DNA of 64,000 nucleotides from positions 85,318 to 149,317 of the forward strand of contig NZ_BLAE01000029.1 of assembly GCF_009687865.1 (NCBI RefSeq), written 5' to 3'. Of this stretch, positions 49,356 to 58,166 are shown in pieces. The DNA comes from Acrocarpospora macrocephala. Lineage in GTDB: Bacteria; Actinomycetota; Actinomycetes; Streptosporangiales; Streptosporangiaceae. The notes beneath the pieces are model-generated. The model had not been told where the DNA came from. It did no database searches and was given only the letters and a program-made list of their open reading frames with translations. Position 1 is the stretch's first letter. Each line of letters starts with the position of its first letter. The position numbers and the translations under genes are program-made.

Positions 49356-51116
49356 TCAGGGCTCGTACGTCTGCTGGAAGGTTGGCGGAACATCGCCCTC
49401 GGAGGTGACGGCTTTCAGGGTGATTTTGGTCCGAGGAGTGGTGCCCCCGATCGGGCCGGGAGCGAAAGCGAAGGTGGAATTGGCGATGACATCCGTGACG
49501 CCCAGGCCGGTTATGGACAGCTGGGTTATCTGGCGGCTGGCTCCAGCGAGGTAGTGCCAGCGGCCGGAGGGGGCTTTCCACCAGGTCCCGGAGACGATGT
49601 CGTGTTCGAGACGGCTACAGTCCCACGTGTTCGTACGCTCCCCGGTCGGGATCGCGGTGGTATGCCCTTGGGCGTAGGCGAGCAGGGTGGCCCGGGTGGT
49701 GTTGGTGCCGTCGGTGTTGGTGAAACGGGTGCAGAGCCAGCGGCCGGTGGCCTGCTCGGGCAGGGAACCCGACCAGAATTCCCAGGCGGTGGCGGCTTGG
49801 ACTTCGGTGGGCGGGAACGGGAGATTGCAGCCGAGGTAGGCCCAGACGTTGAAAGCGGCGAGGTTCTCGATCTCCGGAGGGCCGGAGCGGTCGATTTCGG
49901 CGGGCGGCGGAGGCTGGTGATAGATGTTGGCCAGAGCCAACCGGCCGAAGTCGATCATTGTGTACGGGAGACCGCCGGCGACCGCCGGGGCCCGGAGGCG
50001 CAGGACCGGCCCGCGCCAGCAGGCGCCGGTTTGTACCGGTGGGATGGGAGCGGTCACGCCCCCCGACACCGGGATCGTTCGCCAGCGTGCCCCGAGCCGG
50101 CTGAGGGTGGCGGCCGAGACCTCCTCGACCCACGGCGGCAGCAGGTACCGCGATCCGGATAGTTTGAGCGGGCTTGAGCCGTCCGGTTTGGGGCGAGGTT
50201 CAGGGAAGATCTCCAGTGACGCGACGCCGCGGCTTTCCGCGTAGCGGGCGATCCTGCCCGGGTCGCGCATCAGGACGATCGTGCCGCCGTCGACCCGGTC
50301 GGCGTAGAGGAGTTGCGGGTCGGTGGTGGGCGGGGCGGGGGAGACGCCGTAGAGGGCCTCGGGCCGTACCGAACCCTGCCAGGCGCGGAGGGCGCGGGTG
50401 GTGAGGTGGCGGTCGTCGATCAGGGCGCCTCGGGGATGCCAGGCGCGGATGTCCAGGGTTGTGGTGGTGCGCCAGGTTTCGGCTGGTACGCGTTGGAGGG
50501 TGAGAATGGCCGTCGCGCCCGTGGCGGGGGTGCCGTTGTCGAGCCAGTACGGAATGCTCGCCCCGCCCAGCAGGAGCAGCACGGTCCCCAGGGCGGTCAG
50601 CCAGCGTGGGGCGGCACGGCCGTAGACGCGGGCCAGGGTGGGGTCGGCGGCGGGGCGGTGCGGGATGGCGGAGCCGTGCTCGTCTTCGAGGGCGTCGACG
50701 AGGGCGAGCGCGATGGAGGGTTCGGGGACGGAGGCCTGGCCGAGGATGCGGCGGGTTTCCTCAGGGGGGAGGCCTTCCAGGCGGGTCATCGCGTACGCGG
50801 CTCTGGCTGGGGCGGGGAGGGATTCGAGGGAGGTGGTGAACGCGTGTTCGCCGCTGCGGACGATGGCGGGGACGACCTCCAGGCGGCGGGTCGGGCCCAG
50901 CCATGGGCGGAGGCGGTGGCGCAGGGCGCGGGTCAGCACCCGGAGGCGGGCGGCGGGGAGGTCGCCGGGGTGGCGGAGCAGGGCGCGGGCGGCCAGCCGG
51001 TGGGCGAGCACGAGCCGCCGCTCGCCGCCGTCCGGGGGCAGCGTCAGGTACGCAAGCCACACGAGGTCGCGATAGGGCCGGGCCAGGGCGGAGTTCCCCT
51101 TGATCGACCTGCCCAC
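49356..51116 (-). CDS. Membrane protein with a sigma-factor-like cytoplasmic domain, unknown function
   Basis: 586 residues; GTG at 51116 preceded by GGGAGGG. Residues 1-175 are helical. The PAPARAAYAMTRLEGLPPEETRRILG segment (about 100-126) resembles region 4 of ECF sigma factors. One membrane helix lies at about 178-198. The remaining 390 residues lie outside the cell, with Trp and Cys scattered (GACWRGP, YLGCNL, WLCTRF, TWDCSR: four cysteines that could pair). This arrangement suggests a surface protein tied to a DNA-binding-like domain. No family name is known to me. The two genes downstream are read in the same direction. Confidence 0.68.
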   Translation of the reverse strand: MGRSIKGNSALARPYRDLVWLAYLTLPPDGGERRLVLAHRLAARALLRHPGDLPAARLRVLTRALRHRLRPWLGPTRRLEVVPAIVRSGEHAFTTSLESLPAPARAAYAMTRLEGLPPEETRRILGQASVPEPSIALALVDALEDEHGSAIPHRPAADPTLARVYGRAAPRWLTALGTVLLLLGGASIPYWLDNGTPATGATAILTLQRVPAETWRTTTTLDIRAWHPRGALIDDRHLTTRALRAWQGSVRPEALYGVSPAPPTTDPQLLYADRVDGGTIVLMRDPGRIARYAESRGVASLEIFPEPRPKPDGSSPLKLSGSRYLLPPWVEEVSAATLSRLGARWRTIPVSGGVTAPIPPVQTGACWRGPVLRLRAPAVAGGLPYTMIDFGRLALANIYHQPPPPAEIDRSGPPEIENLAAFNVWAYLGCNLPFPPTEVQAATAWEFWSGSLPEQATGRWLCTRFTNTDGTNTTRATLLAYAQGHTTAIPTGERTNTWDCSRLEHDIVSGTWWKAPSGRWHYLAGASRQITQLSITGLGVTDVIANSTFAFAPGPIGGTTPRTKITLKAVTSEGDVPPTFQQTYEP

Positions 51117-51312
51117 GAGTGTCCCTCCCAGGTTGGATCACGTGGCGTAGTCACGTGAACGCGGCTCGTGCATACTAGAGCCCGCGCTCAGCCTGGGGCA
51201 GGGATGCTCGGAAAGCGTCCGGTTCACCCGGAAATGTCGGTCGGTCGCCGTCTGACTTGGTCGTGCAGTGGTTGCCGTGGAACTCCCACCCACCCACCCT
51301 CGGTATCCCCCC

Positions 51313-51527
51313 GGGGCTCCGCCCCGACCCCCGAGAACACCCTCGGGCTTCGCCCGCCCGACCCTCGAGTTGCGTGCCCTTGGCTTCGCCCCGACCCTCG
51401 AGACGTGCCCTTGGGCTTCGCCCCGACCCTCGAGAGCGTGCCCTTGGGCTCGCCCGCCCGACCCGCACGAATTGTGCTCCTCGGGCTTCGGCCCGACCTG
51501 GAACACCGCACCCTTGGGCTTCGCCCG
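51313..51527. repeat. Seven-copy array of GGGC-TTC-GCCC hairpins, about 33 bp apart
   Basis: GGGCTTCGCCC-type inverted repeats occur at about 51313, 51345, 51381, 51413, 51446, 51483 and 51515, joined by CGACCCTCGAG-GTGCCCTT-type linkers. The array fills the 483-bp gap between two minus-strand genes (stop at 51600, start at 51116), so it would act after the epimerase gene. It may serve as a bank of weak terminators. No gene is seen in the gap. Confidence 0.82.
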
Positions 51528-51599
51528 CCCTGGAACGGAGAGATGGCGGACAGGGTGAGTGTCCCAAGGGCGGCTATCCGGCTATGCGGAAGTTCGGTG

Positions 51600-52613
51600 T
51601 CAGCGTGGGCGGTTATCCCATTCGGCCAGGATGCTGGCCTCCTTGTCGGGGTCGATGCCGTGGCTCAGGATGCGGGCGCCGAAGCTGCGGTCCGGGATGG
51701 GGATGTCGCGGAGCCAAGCCCAGGTGTCCTGGACGGTTTCGCGGACGGGGCGGCAGGTGAGGCCTGCGGCGGCGGCTTTTGCGGAGGATGGGGTCCAGAC
51801 GCCGGTGGCGTCGGGGCTGGCGGCGTACCAGAGGGGGAGTTCGCTCCATTGCTGGACGTCGTGGTCGAGGAGGAACTGGTCGTCTACCCAGACGAGTTCG
51901 GCGTCGGAGGCGGTGGCTTCGACGCAGAGGTTCAGCCAGTCGCCGAAGGTGGTGTTGCCGGGGACACCGCTGGTGAAGTAGCGGCCGGTGGTGGCGAGTT
52001 CGGCCTGGTCGAGGGTGAAGGCGGCGATGTCCCTGGCGTCGATGACCTGCATGGGGAGGGCGGGGTCGCCGGGGGCCAGGACGCGTCCGCCGCGCTGGAT
52101 GCGGGTGAGCCACCAGGGGAGGCGGCCGACATTCTCGTGCGGGCCGAGGATCAGGCCGGGGTTGATGATGAGCGCGCCGCCGTCGAAATACTCTTCGACC
52201 GCGCGTTCGCAGCCCGCCTTCAGCACGCCGTATTCGCCGGTGGTGGCGTCGGGCAGGCAGTCGTGGCGGGGGGAGCTCTCGTCCACGCCGGAGACGCCGG
52301 GCCATTCCGGGTATGCGGAGATGCTGGAGATGAACGTGTAATGGGGGGCGCGGCCGTTCAGCCGCCGTACTCCGTCGAGGACGACGCTCGGGGTGAAGCC
52401 GCACACGTCGATGACGCGGTCCCAGGTGCCGGATTCGGCGAGGCGGTCCAGGTCGGCGGGGACCTCGCGGTCACCGTGCACAGCGGTCACGCCCGGCAGG
52501 TCGGGACGGCTCACGCCGCGGTTGAAAGTCGTCACGTCGTGTCCACGCCGCAACGCCTCCTCGACGATCGCCCTGCCAAGAAACACCGACCCACCGATCA
52601 CCAAAATTCTCAT
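51600..52613 (-). CDS. NAD-dependent epimerase/dehydratase (extended SDR)
   Basis: 337 residues from ATG 52613. The N-terminal VIGGSVFLGRAIVEEAL loop is the NAD(P) site, a variant of GxxGxxG with Ser and Val. SSISAYPEW holds the serine, and the YGVLKAG segment the catalytic Tyr-x-x-x-Lys. The variant loop and the EYGVLKA segment occur in a well-known actinobacterial group annotated as reductases or as RNA/isoflavone-reductase-like proteins. The substrate is unknown. The hairpin array follows its stop. Confidence 0.86.
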   Translation of the reverse strand: MRILVIGGSVFLGRAIVEEALRRGHDVTTFNRGVSRPDLPGVTAVHGDREVPADLDRLAESGTWDRVIDVCGFTPSVVLDGVRRLNGRAPHYTFISSISAYPEWPGVSGVDESSPRHDCLPDATTGEYGVLKAGCERAVEEYFDGGALIINPGLILGPHENVGRLPWWLTRIQRGGRVLAPGDPALPMQVIDARDIAAFTLDQAELATTGRYFTSGVPGNTTFGDWLNLCVEATASDAELVWVDDQFLLDHDVQQWSELPLWYAASPDATGVWTPSSAKAAAAGLTCRPVRETVQDTWAWLRDIPIPDRSFGARILSHGIDPDKEASILAEWDNRPR

Positions 52614-52827
52614 GCAACCATCTTTCGCGTTATTTCCGGACATGTCGTTGGGGTTCACGATCAGCGGACATGATCAGCGGCAACGCCATCGATGCACCAA
52701 ATGCGGCCAGAGCCGATTCGTCGCCTCGGCACTCACATCCTTCCCGAGTATGAGCGGCCATCGCCTCACAGGCCGGTTACCTCGCCCCGTGGCAGGAGGC
52801 GGGCGATTCGCGACGCGGCGAGGCTTG

Positions 52828-52938
52828 TCACGACAGGGCCCGCGAGGACACGGCATAGAGGTCGCCGCCGTGCAGCAGCGGGGAGGTCGTGGTGAAATCC
52901 ACCGCTGCGAGTTTCTCCGGGCCGTACACCTTCGAGGA
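52828..52938 (-). pseudogene. Possible C-terminal remnant of a lost gene
   Basis: On the minus strand about 35 codons ending at TGA 52828-52830 read KVYGPEKLAAVDFTTTSPLL then HGGDLYAVSSRALS. Almost every codon ends in G or C. No open frame with a start precedes it; upstream it runs into the start of the SDR gene. It may be the tail of a MaoC/hotdog-type protein, which often ends with a similar strand, but this is weak. The remaining part of the 337-bp gap 52614-52950 shows only a GATCAGCGG direct repeat near 52664-52680. Confidence 0.35.
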
Positions 52939-52950
52939 AGGACGGAACGA

Positions 52951-53970
52951 GTGATCGCCGAAGACAAGGAGCCGACGCCCGGTCGGCCAGACGAGGGGCA
53001 GAGCCTCGACCCGGAGGCGCCGAAGCAGGACCCCCCGCGGCGGCCGGGGCGCCGGGTGGTGCTCGGGCTTGCCGCCGCCGCGGCCGGAGCCGCCGGTCTC
53101 GCGGGGGCCGTGGTCGTCCCGCCGTGGTTCGCCTCCCCGCCCACGAGCCCCGCACCGGCGGCAGCCCCGCGCGGCCGCTTCACCGGCAAGGTCGTGCTGA
53201 TCACCGGAGCCACCTCCGGCATCGGCGAGGCCGCCGCCAAGGCGTTCGCGGCCGAGGGCGCGAAAGTGAGCTTCTGCGGCCGCCGCGTCGAGTACGGCGA
53301 GCGGGTGGCGCGCGAGATCCGCGCCGCCGGCGGCACAGTCCGCTATGTACGCGCCGACGTCCGCGAACCCGACCAACTCCAGCGATTCGTCGACGGCACC
53401 GTCACCGCCTTCGGCGGCCTGGACGTCGCGTTCAACAACGCCGGCATCACCAGGACAGGCCCACTGCACGAGCTGTCCCTCGACACCTGGAACGACGTGC
53501 AGAACACCAACGCGCGCGGCGTGTTCCTCGCCATCAAATACGAGGCGCCACACATGCTCAGAGCAGGACACGGCGTCATCATCTGCACCGCGTCCGAATC
53601 ACGGCGCCCCGGCGGCACCGCCTACACCGCCAGCAAGCAGGCGATCAAAGGCATCGTCGACGCCGCCGCCATGGACTACGGCCCGAAGGGCATCCGCGTC
53701 AACGCGATCGCACCAGGAACGACCGACACCGCCCTGGCACGCCCGCCGGGCATTCCGGACACCGTCTGGGAGGGATTCAAACGCGCGTGGGGACCCCTCA
53801 ACGTCTCGGCACTCCAGCGCATGGCCACCCCCGAGGAGATCGCCAGAGCCGTCGTCTCCCTGGCCACCGACGAGTTCGGCTACATGGCCGGCTCAACCGT
53901 CCTGGTCGGCGGCGGCCCACTCGGCGGCGGCGCCATGCGAATGCCCACGGGAATCCCCACACCCGGCTGA
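52951..53970 (+). CDS. Tat-signal short-chain dehydrogenase/reductase
   Basis: 339 residues; GTG at 52951 with GGAAGGA upstream. After a charged N-terminal stretch comes RRPGRRVVLGLAAAAAG, a twin-arginine-type signal with a hydrophobic core at about residues 36-55. The classical SDR domain starts near residue 78: TGATSGIG, NNAGI, Ser in TASESR and YTASK. Most SDRs are cytosolic, so export or membrane tethering with NAD(P) bound would be unusual; Tat export of folded cofactor-loaded proteins is compatible with it. Possible glucose-dehydrogenase-like role outside the cytosol. Confidence 0.82.
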   Translation: MIAEDKEPTPGRPDEGQSLDPEAPKQDPPRRPGRRVVLGLAAAAAGAAGLAGAVVVPPWFASPPTSPAPAAAPRGRFTGKVVLITGATSGIGEAAAKAFAAEGAKVSFCGRRVEYGERVAREIRAAGGTVRYVRADVREPDQLQRFVDGTVTAFGGLDVAFNNAGITRTGPLHELSLDTWNDVQNTNARGVFLAIKYEAPHMLRAGHGVIICTASESRRPGGTAYTASKQAIKGIVDAAAMDYGPKGIRVNAIAPGTTDTALARPPGIPDTVWEGFKRAWGPLNVSALQRMATPEEIARAVVSLATDEFGYMAGSTVLVGGGPLGGGAMRMPTGIPTPG

Positions 53971-53974
53971 CATC

Positions 53975-54178
53975 TCAGCGTTGCTCGAACAACCTCAAGA
54001 ACTCCAGTAGCTCGTCGTTGCCGAAGGAGTTCCCGCCTTTTCTGGACGTCGTCTCCCGGTAAGTGCTCTCGGCGAACTGGTATGCCTGGTCGAGCGGCAC
54101 ACCCTGGGCACGCTGCAACGCCACCAGCGCCGTGATGAAAGCAGAGCTATCGCCGCCGTAATACCGTTCATTCGCCAT
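53975..54178 (-). CDS. Small helical protein, unknown function
   Basis: 67 residues, all helical pattern, acidic (NSFGNDELLEFLRLFEQR end). ATG at 54178; TAGCAT lies 6 bases upstream, so it may be leaderless. Squeezed between the ends of the SDR gene and the SulP fusion gene, 4 and 16 bp away. Codon bias supports coding. No family recognised. Confidence 0.55.
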   Translation of the reverse strand: MANERYYGGDSSAFITALVALQRAQGVPLDQAYQFAESTYRETTSRKGGNSFGNDELLEFLRLFEQR

Positions 54179-54194
54179 TGCAGGATGCTACCGA

Positions 54195-56393
54195 TCATCC
54201 GGTGCGTAGCTCCGGGACGGGGCTCAACGGCTCCTCCTCGGAGAGCGCGTGCACCCGCGCCGTCCCGATGTCGAAGTACATCGCGGTCAGCTCCAGCTCC
54301 CCCGCCCGCTCCAACCCCTCCACCATCGGATAAGTCCGCAGGTTATCCAGCTGCTGCAGCACATTCGTCCGGCACAACCGATCCAGCGGCCCGATCTCCT
54401 CCCCGGGCGACTCCGCCACGAACCGCGCCAGCGACTGCCGCCCATGCCGCAGCCACCGCTGCACCGACGGCAACTCCGGCGCCTCCCCGAGCAGGGCCAC
54501 CATCGCCCCGCACCCCGAATGCCCGCACACCGTGATCGTCCGCACCCCGAGCACCTTCACCGCGTACTCCACCGCCGCCGCCACCGAATCGTCCAGCGGC
54601 GCCGAGCCGTACCGGGGGACGAGATTGCCGATGTTCCGCACGGTGAACAGATCCCCCGGCCCGCTCGCGGTGATCAGCGAGGGCACGATGCGCGAGTCGG
54701 CGCAGGTGATGAACAGGTGGGACGGCGTCTGCTTGCGCGCCAGCCGGGTCAGCAGCGGCTGCACCAGCGGCGCGGTCCGCCGATGGTATTCGCGCGTCCC
54801 GGTGAGCAGATCCTCGCTGACCGGATCCGCGGCCCCTCGCCGGTACGCCCATGGCAGGTACCACCGATCCAGCTGCGGCGGCGACTTGGCCGGATACACC
54901 CGGGTGCCGTTGGCCGCCGCCGAATACCAGTCGTCGTGCAGCTCGTCGATGTCGACCGTGCCGCCCGTACGCTCGTGTTCGAGCCGCCACGCGTGCAGGG
55001 TCTCGAACGCGGCGTGATCCATGAAGTCCACGTGCAGATCCAGATCCACCGGCGCGCCCGTCGGGATGGTCCGCAGCGCCTCGGAGAGCCGGGGCACGCC
55101 GAGAAAGGTGAGCGACCCGGTCACCGCGATCCGCCACCGCCCGGCGTGCTGCTGCACCTCCACCGACACCCAGGTCAGCCGCCGCAGCGCGATGATCGCG
55201 GCCAGCCCGAGGCCGATCACGATGCCCTCGGCCAGCCCGATCACCACCACCGCGCCCATGGTCACGAAGTAGATCGGCATCTCGCCGTGCCCGCTCAGGT
55301 CCTTGGCGTTGCCCAGGTTCACCATCTTGACGCCGATGAACAGCAGCAGCGCGGCCAGCGCCTCCAGCGGGATCAGCCCGATGATCGAGGCGAACGCGAG
55401 CGTCGCCAGCAGCACCCACATCCCGTGCAGCACCGCCGACCAGCGGCTGCGCGCCCCGGCCCGGACGTTGGTGGTGGTCCGCACCACCACGCCGGAGATG
55501 GGCAGCCCGCCCAGCGTGCCCGAGATCAGGTTGGCCGCGCCCTGGGCGGTCAGCTCCCGGTCCAGGTCGGCGCGCGGCCCGTCGTGCATGCGGTCGGCGG
55601 CCACGCAGGTGAGCAGCGACTCCACCCCCGCGAGCACGGCCACCAGCACCACCGCCCCCACGATCGCGTGCCAGTCGCCCTTCGGCCACAGCGGCCCGGC
55701 GGCGGACCCGAACCCGCCGGTCAGGTCCACCTTGGTGATGTCCCACCCGAGCGCCACCGCCGTCAGCGAGGCGATGACCAGCGCGGCCAGCGGCGCGGGC
55801 ACCACCTTGAGCTTCGGCAGCCGCGTCCAGACCAGCAGCACGACGATGGTGAGCACCCCGGCTGCCACGCCGTGCGCGTGGTTGTTGATGATCTGCTCCG
55901 GCAGTTCGAGCAGGTTCTCCAGCGCCGAGCGCTGCGGCTGCCCGCCGAGCACGATGTGCAGCTGGGCCAGAGCGATCACGATGCCGACCCCGGCCAGCAT
56001 GCCGTGCACTACGGCGGGGGACACCGCGAGGGCCGCCCTGGCCACCCGGAACATCCCGAGCAGCAGCTGCAGCACCCCCGCCATCAGCGTGATCATGCAG
56101 GTGGCGCGCCAGCCGTACACCTGCACGAGCTCCGCCACCACCAGCGAGAGACCGGCGGCCGGGCCGCTCACCTGCACGACCGAACCGCCCAGCGCGCCCG
56201 CCACGATGCCGCCCACCACCGCGGCCACCAGACCGGCGGCCAGCGGCGCTCCGGACGCCACCGAGATGCCCAGCGAAAGCGGCACCGCGACCAGGAAGAC
56301 GACCAGCGACGCCGGCAGGTCATGCCGCAGCACCGACGTGAGCTTGTCTCGCCTGTAACTACCCTGTGTGACTGTTGTGTTGCCCCCGGTCAT
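54195..56393 (-). CDS. SulP-family anion transporter fused to STAS and beta-carbonic anhydrase domains
   Basis: 732 residues. ATG at 56393 follows TACAGT (56405-56400) by 6 bases: leaderless. Residues about 25-410 form the SulP membrane domain, about 411-490 a STAS domain (WRIAVTGSLTFLGVPRLSEAL), and about 535-725 a beta-carbonic anhydrase with zinc ligands in CADSR and CGHSGCGAM. The fusion is expected to import bicarbonate and interconvert it with carbon dioxide at the inner face of the membrane. Such fusions are known in bacteria but are a minority of SulP proteins. Confidence 0.92.
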   Translation of the reverse strand: MTGGNTTVTQGSYRRDKLTSVLRHDLPASLVVFLVAVPLSLGISVASGAPLAAGLVAAVVGGIVAGALGGSVVQVSGPAAGLSLVVAELVQVYGWRATCMITLMAGVLQLLLGMFRVARAALAVSPAVVHGMLAGVGIVIALAQLHIVLGGQPQRSALENLLELPEQIINNHAHGVAAGVLTIVVLLVWTRLPKLKVVPAPLAALVIASLTAVALGWDITKVDLTGGFGSAAGPLWPKGDWHAIVGAVVLVAVLAGVESLLTCVAADRMHDGPRADLDRELTAQGAANLISGTLGGLPISGVVVRTTTNVRAGARSRWSAVLHGMWVLLATLAFASIIGLIPLEALAALLLFIGVKMVNLGNAKDLSGHGEMPIYFVTMGAVVVIGLAEGIVIGLGLAAIIALRRLTWVSVEVQQHAGRWRIAVTGSLTFLGVPRLSEALRTIPTGAPVDLDLHVDFMDHAAFETLHAWRLEHERTGGTVDIDELHDDWYSAAANGTRVYPAKSPPQLDRWYLPWAYRRGAADPVSEDLLTGTREYHRRTAPLVQPLLTRLARKQTPSHLFITCADSRIVPSLITASGPGDLFTVRNIGNLVPRYGSAPLDDSVAAAVEYAVKVLGVRTITVCGHSGCGAMVALLGEAPELPSVQRWLRHGRQSLARFVAESPGEEIGPLDRLCRTNVLQQLDNLRTYPMVEGLERAGELELTAMYFDIGTARVHALSEEEPLSPVPELRTG

Positions 56394-56444
56394 GCCGCGA
56401 CTGTACGGCACACTCGGCCGAGGACCGAGAAAGAGCGAGGAAAA

Positions 56445-57983
56445 TCAGCGGTAATAGTCGGGATAGTCGGGCTCAGGGCCACGGTGGTTGCCGCGCCGGG
56501 ATCCGCTCTGCGTGGTCGATTCGGGGCTGCCGTAAAGCTCGTCGTACGACGGCCAGCCACCGGCCGGGTTCTGCGCCGGGTAACCGGCTTCGTAGTCGTA
56601 GCTCCGGTCCTGGCCGGACGGGGTGTCGTAGCTCACCGTGTCGTATGGCGAGCCGGCCGGCGGCGCCTGGTTGGCCCCGGTCACCGCGTCGGAGTCGTCG
56701 ATGGTCGCCCAGCCCGCGCTCACCTCGTACGAGGAGTAGGACGGGGGCGGCGGTTCCGGCTGGTAACCGTAGCCGTTGTCGTACGGCGTGGACGGCAGCT
56801 GGTAGTTGCCCGACGTGGACCACGAATCGTCGCGGCGCGGCGGCTCCGGGTCGTCCAGCACGTCCCGCACACCGGTCCAGGAACCCGGAGGGGTGGGCGG
56901 CGGAGTGGCAGGGACCGGAGTGGGCGGGTAGGTGGGCTGGGACCAGGCCGACGGCGGCTCCTGGTAGGTGGGCTCGACCGTCGGGAACGAGCCACTGGGC
57001 GCGCGGGGCGCCTCGAAGGCGCCACGGGGAACCTCGAAGGAGCCAGTCGCGGGGAACGATCCCGTGGCGGGCGAGACGGCGTCGAACGATCCACTGGTCC
57101 GGGGCGGCTCGTACGCGGCGACCCTGGAGGACTCGAAGGAACCCGTGGAAGGCCCGGACAGGAAGGGCCCGGTCGCGGGCGTGGCCTCGAACGGGCCGGT
57201 CGCGGAGAAGGGGCCGGTGGAGCGCATCGGCTCCGGCGTGGCCAGCGGGCCGGTGGGCGAGCCGGTGTAGGAGCTCAGCGGCTCGGGGGTGGGAGCGGAG
57301 AAGGTCATGGTCTTCTCCTCGGCGATGGCCGAGGAGGGGGTGGCGCGCAGCGGTTCCACCAGGTCGGCGAGGCCGGGGGACGGCACGGCCGCGGCGATGC
57401 CGGGCACCGCGCCGGCGGCGGGCCGCTGCGGGAGCGGAGCCTGCACGGTGGACGCGTTGGGGTCGACGCCGATGCCGGCCTCGGCCTCCAGCGGGCGCGG
57501 GGTCGCCATCCGCTGTTTGATCGTTCCGCCGAAGGCGCCGTCGTCGGCGCGCACCCGGCTCCAGTAGTCGTCGTCGTAGTCGTCGTCCGCGCCCCACTCG
57601 TCCACCCCGCGTTTACCGCGCGGAGCGGTGGCGGCGGTGGCGGGCTGCTTGCCCGCGGGCTTGCCGCCAGGCTTGCCACCCCGCTGCGCCGGGCGCGCGG
57701 CCTGGCGGCCGCCGGGGCGGGCAGCAGGACGGGGAGGCGCACCGGTCGTTTTGGTGGCGGTCCGTTTGGCCGGTTCCTCGAAGGCGTCGAAACCCTCAGG
57801 GAAGCTCTCGAAGAACGTCTCCTCGGCAGGCCGACGGCTCTTCGGTCCCGTCCCTTCGGCCATCGCCTTGATCCGCTCGGAAGAGAGCGCGCTCTCCCTG
57901 CGGTTCATCGACCGCATGCCCAGTGCCACCACTACCAGCACCAATAGCACGACGGCGACGAGGCCCAAAATGACCGCAGTCAT
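56445..57983 (-). CDS. Single-pass membrane protein with long disordered region
   Basis: 512 residues from ATG 57983. One N-terminal membrane helix (TAVILGLVAVVLLVLVVVAL) with a short external end, then about 480 residues rich in Pro, Ser, Gly, Thr and Ala. A run of TGPF/TGSF-type motifs at about 250-330 (spacing 7-15 residues) and a Tyr/Pro-rich end (GYGYQPEPPPPSYSSY) follow. There is no catalytic domain. The composition fits a cytoplasmic scaffold tethered to the membrane, perhaps for cell-wall or division factors. No family recognised. Confidence 0.7.
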   Translation of the reverse strand: MTAVILGLVAVVLLVLVVVALGMRSMNRRESALSSERIKAMAEGTGPKSRRPAEETFFESFPEGFDAFEEPAKRTATKTTGAPPRPAARPGGRQAARPAQRGGKPGGKPAGKQPATAATAPRGKRGVDEWGADDDYDDDYWSRVRADDGAFGGTIKQRMATPRPLEAEAGIGVDPNASTVQAPLPQRPAAGAVPGIAAAVPSPGLADLVEPLRATPSSAIAEEKTMTFSAPTPEPLSSYTGSPTGPLATPEPMRSTGPFSATGPFEATPATGPFLSGPSTGSFESSRVAAYEPPRTSGSFDAVSPATGSFPATGSFEVPRGAFEAPRAPSGSFPTVEPTYQEPPSAWSQPTYPPTPVPATPPPTPPGSWTGVRDVLDDPEPPRRDDSWSTSGNYQLPSTPYDNGYGYQPEPPPPSYSSYEVSAGWATIDDSDAVTGANQAPPAGSPYDTVSYDTPSGQDRSYDYEAGYPAQNPAGGWPSYDELYGSPESTTQSGSRRGNHRGPEPDYPDYYR

Positions 57984-58166
57984 AGCACCACCCTCAAGGC
58001 CATGGCCTTCCAGCGGCGCCGGTGAGATCGCGCGGCCATCGACGCGACCTGCCCCCTTCGTTCACCTGCGCTCAGCAATTGGAACCGATTCTGCTTGACC
58101 ACAATGACCGTTGTCACACCCTAGGCGAAGATTGGTTGGGCACTATTACCTCCGGTGTTCAGCATG

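Noticed and set aside
51313..51527. Array of 33-bp units considered as CRISPR
   Set aside because: The linkers are also similar to each other, the units are hairpin-like, and no cas genes are present.
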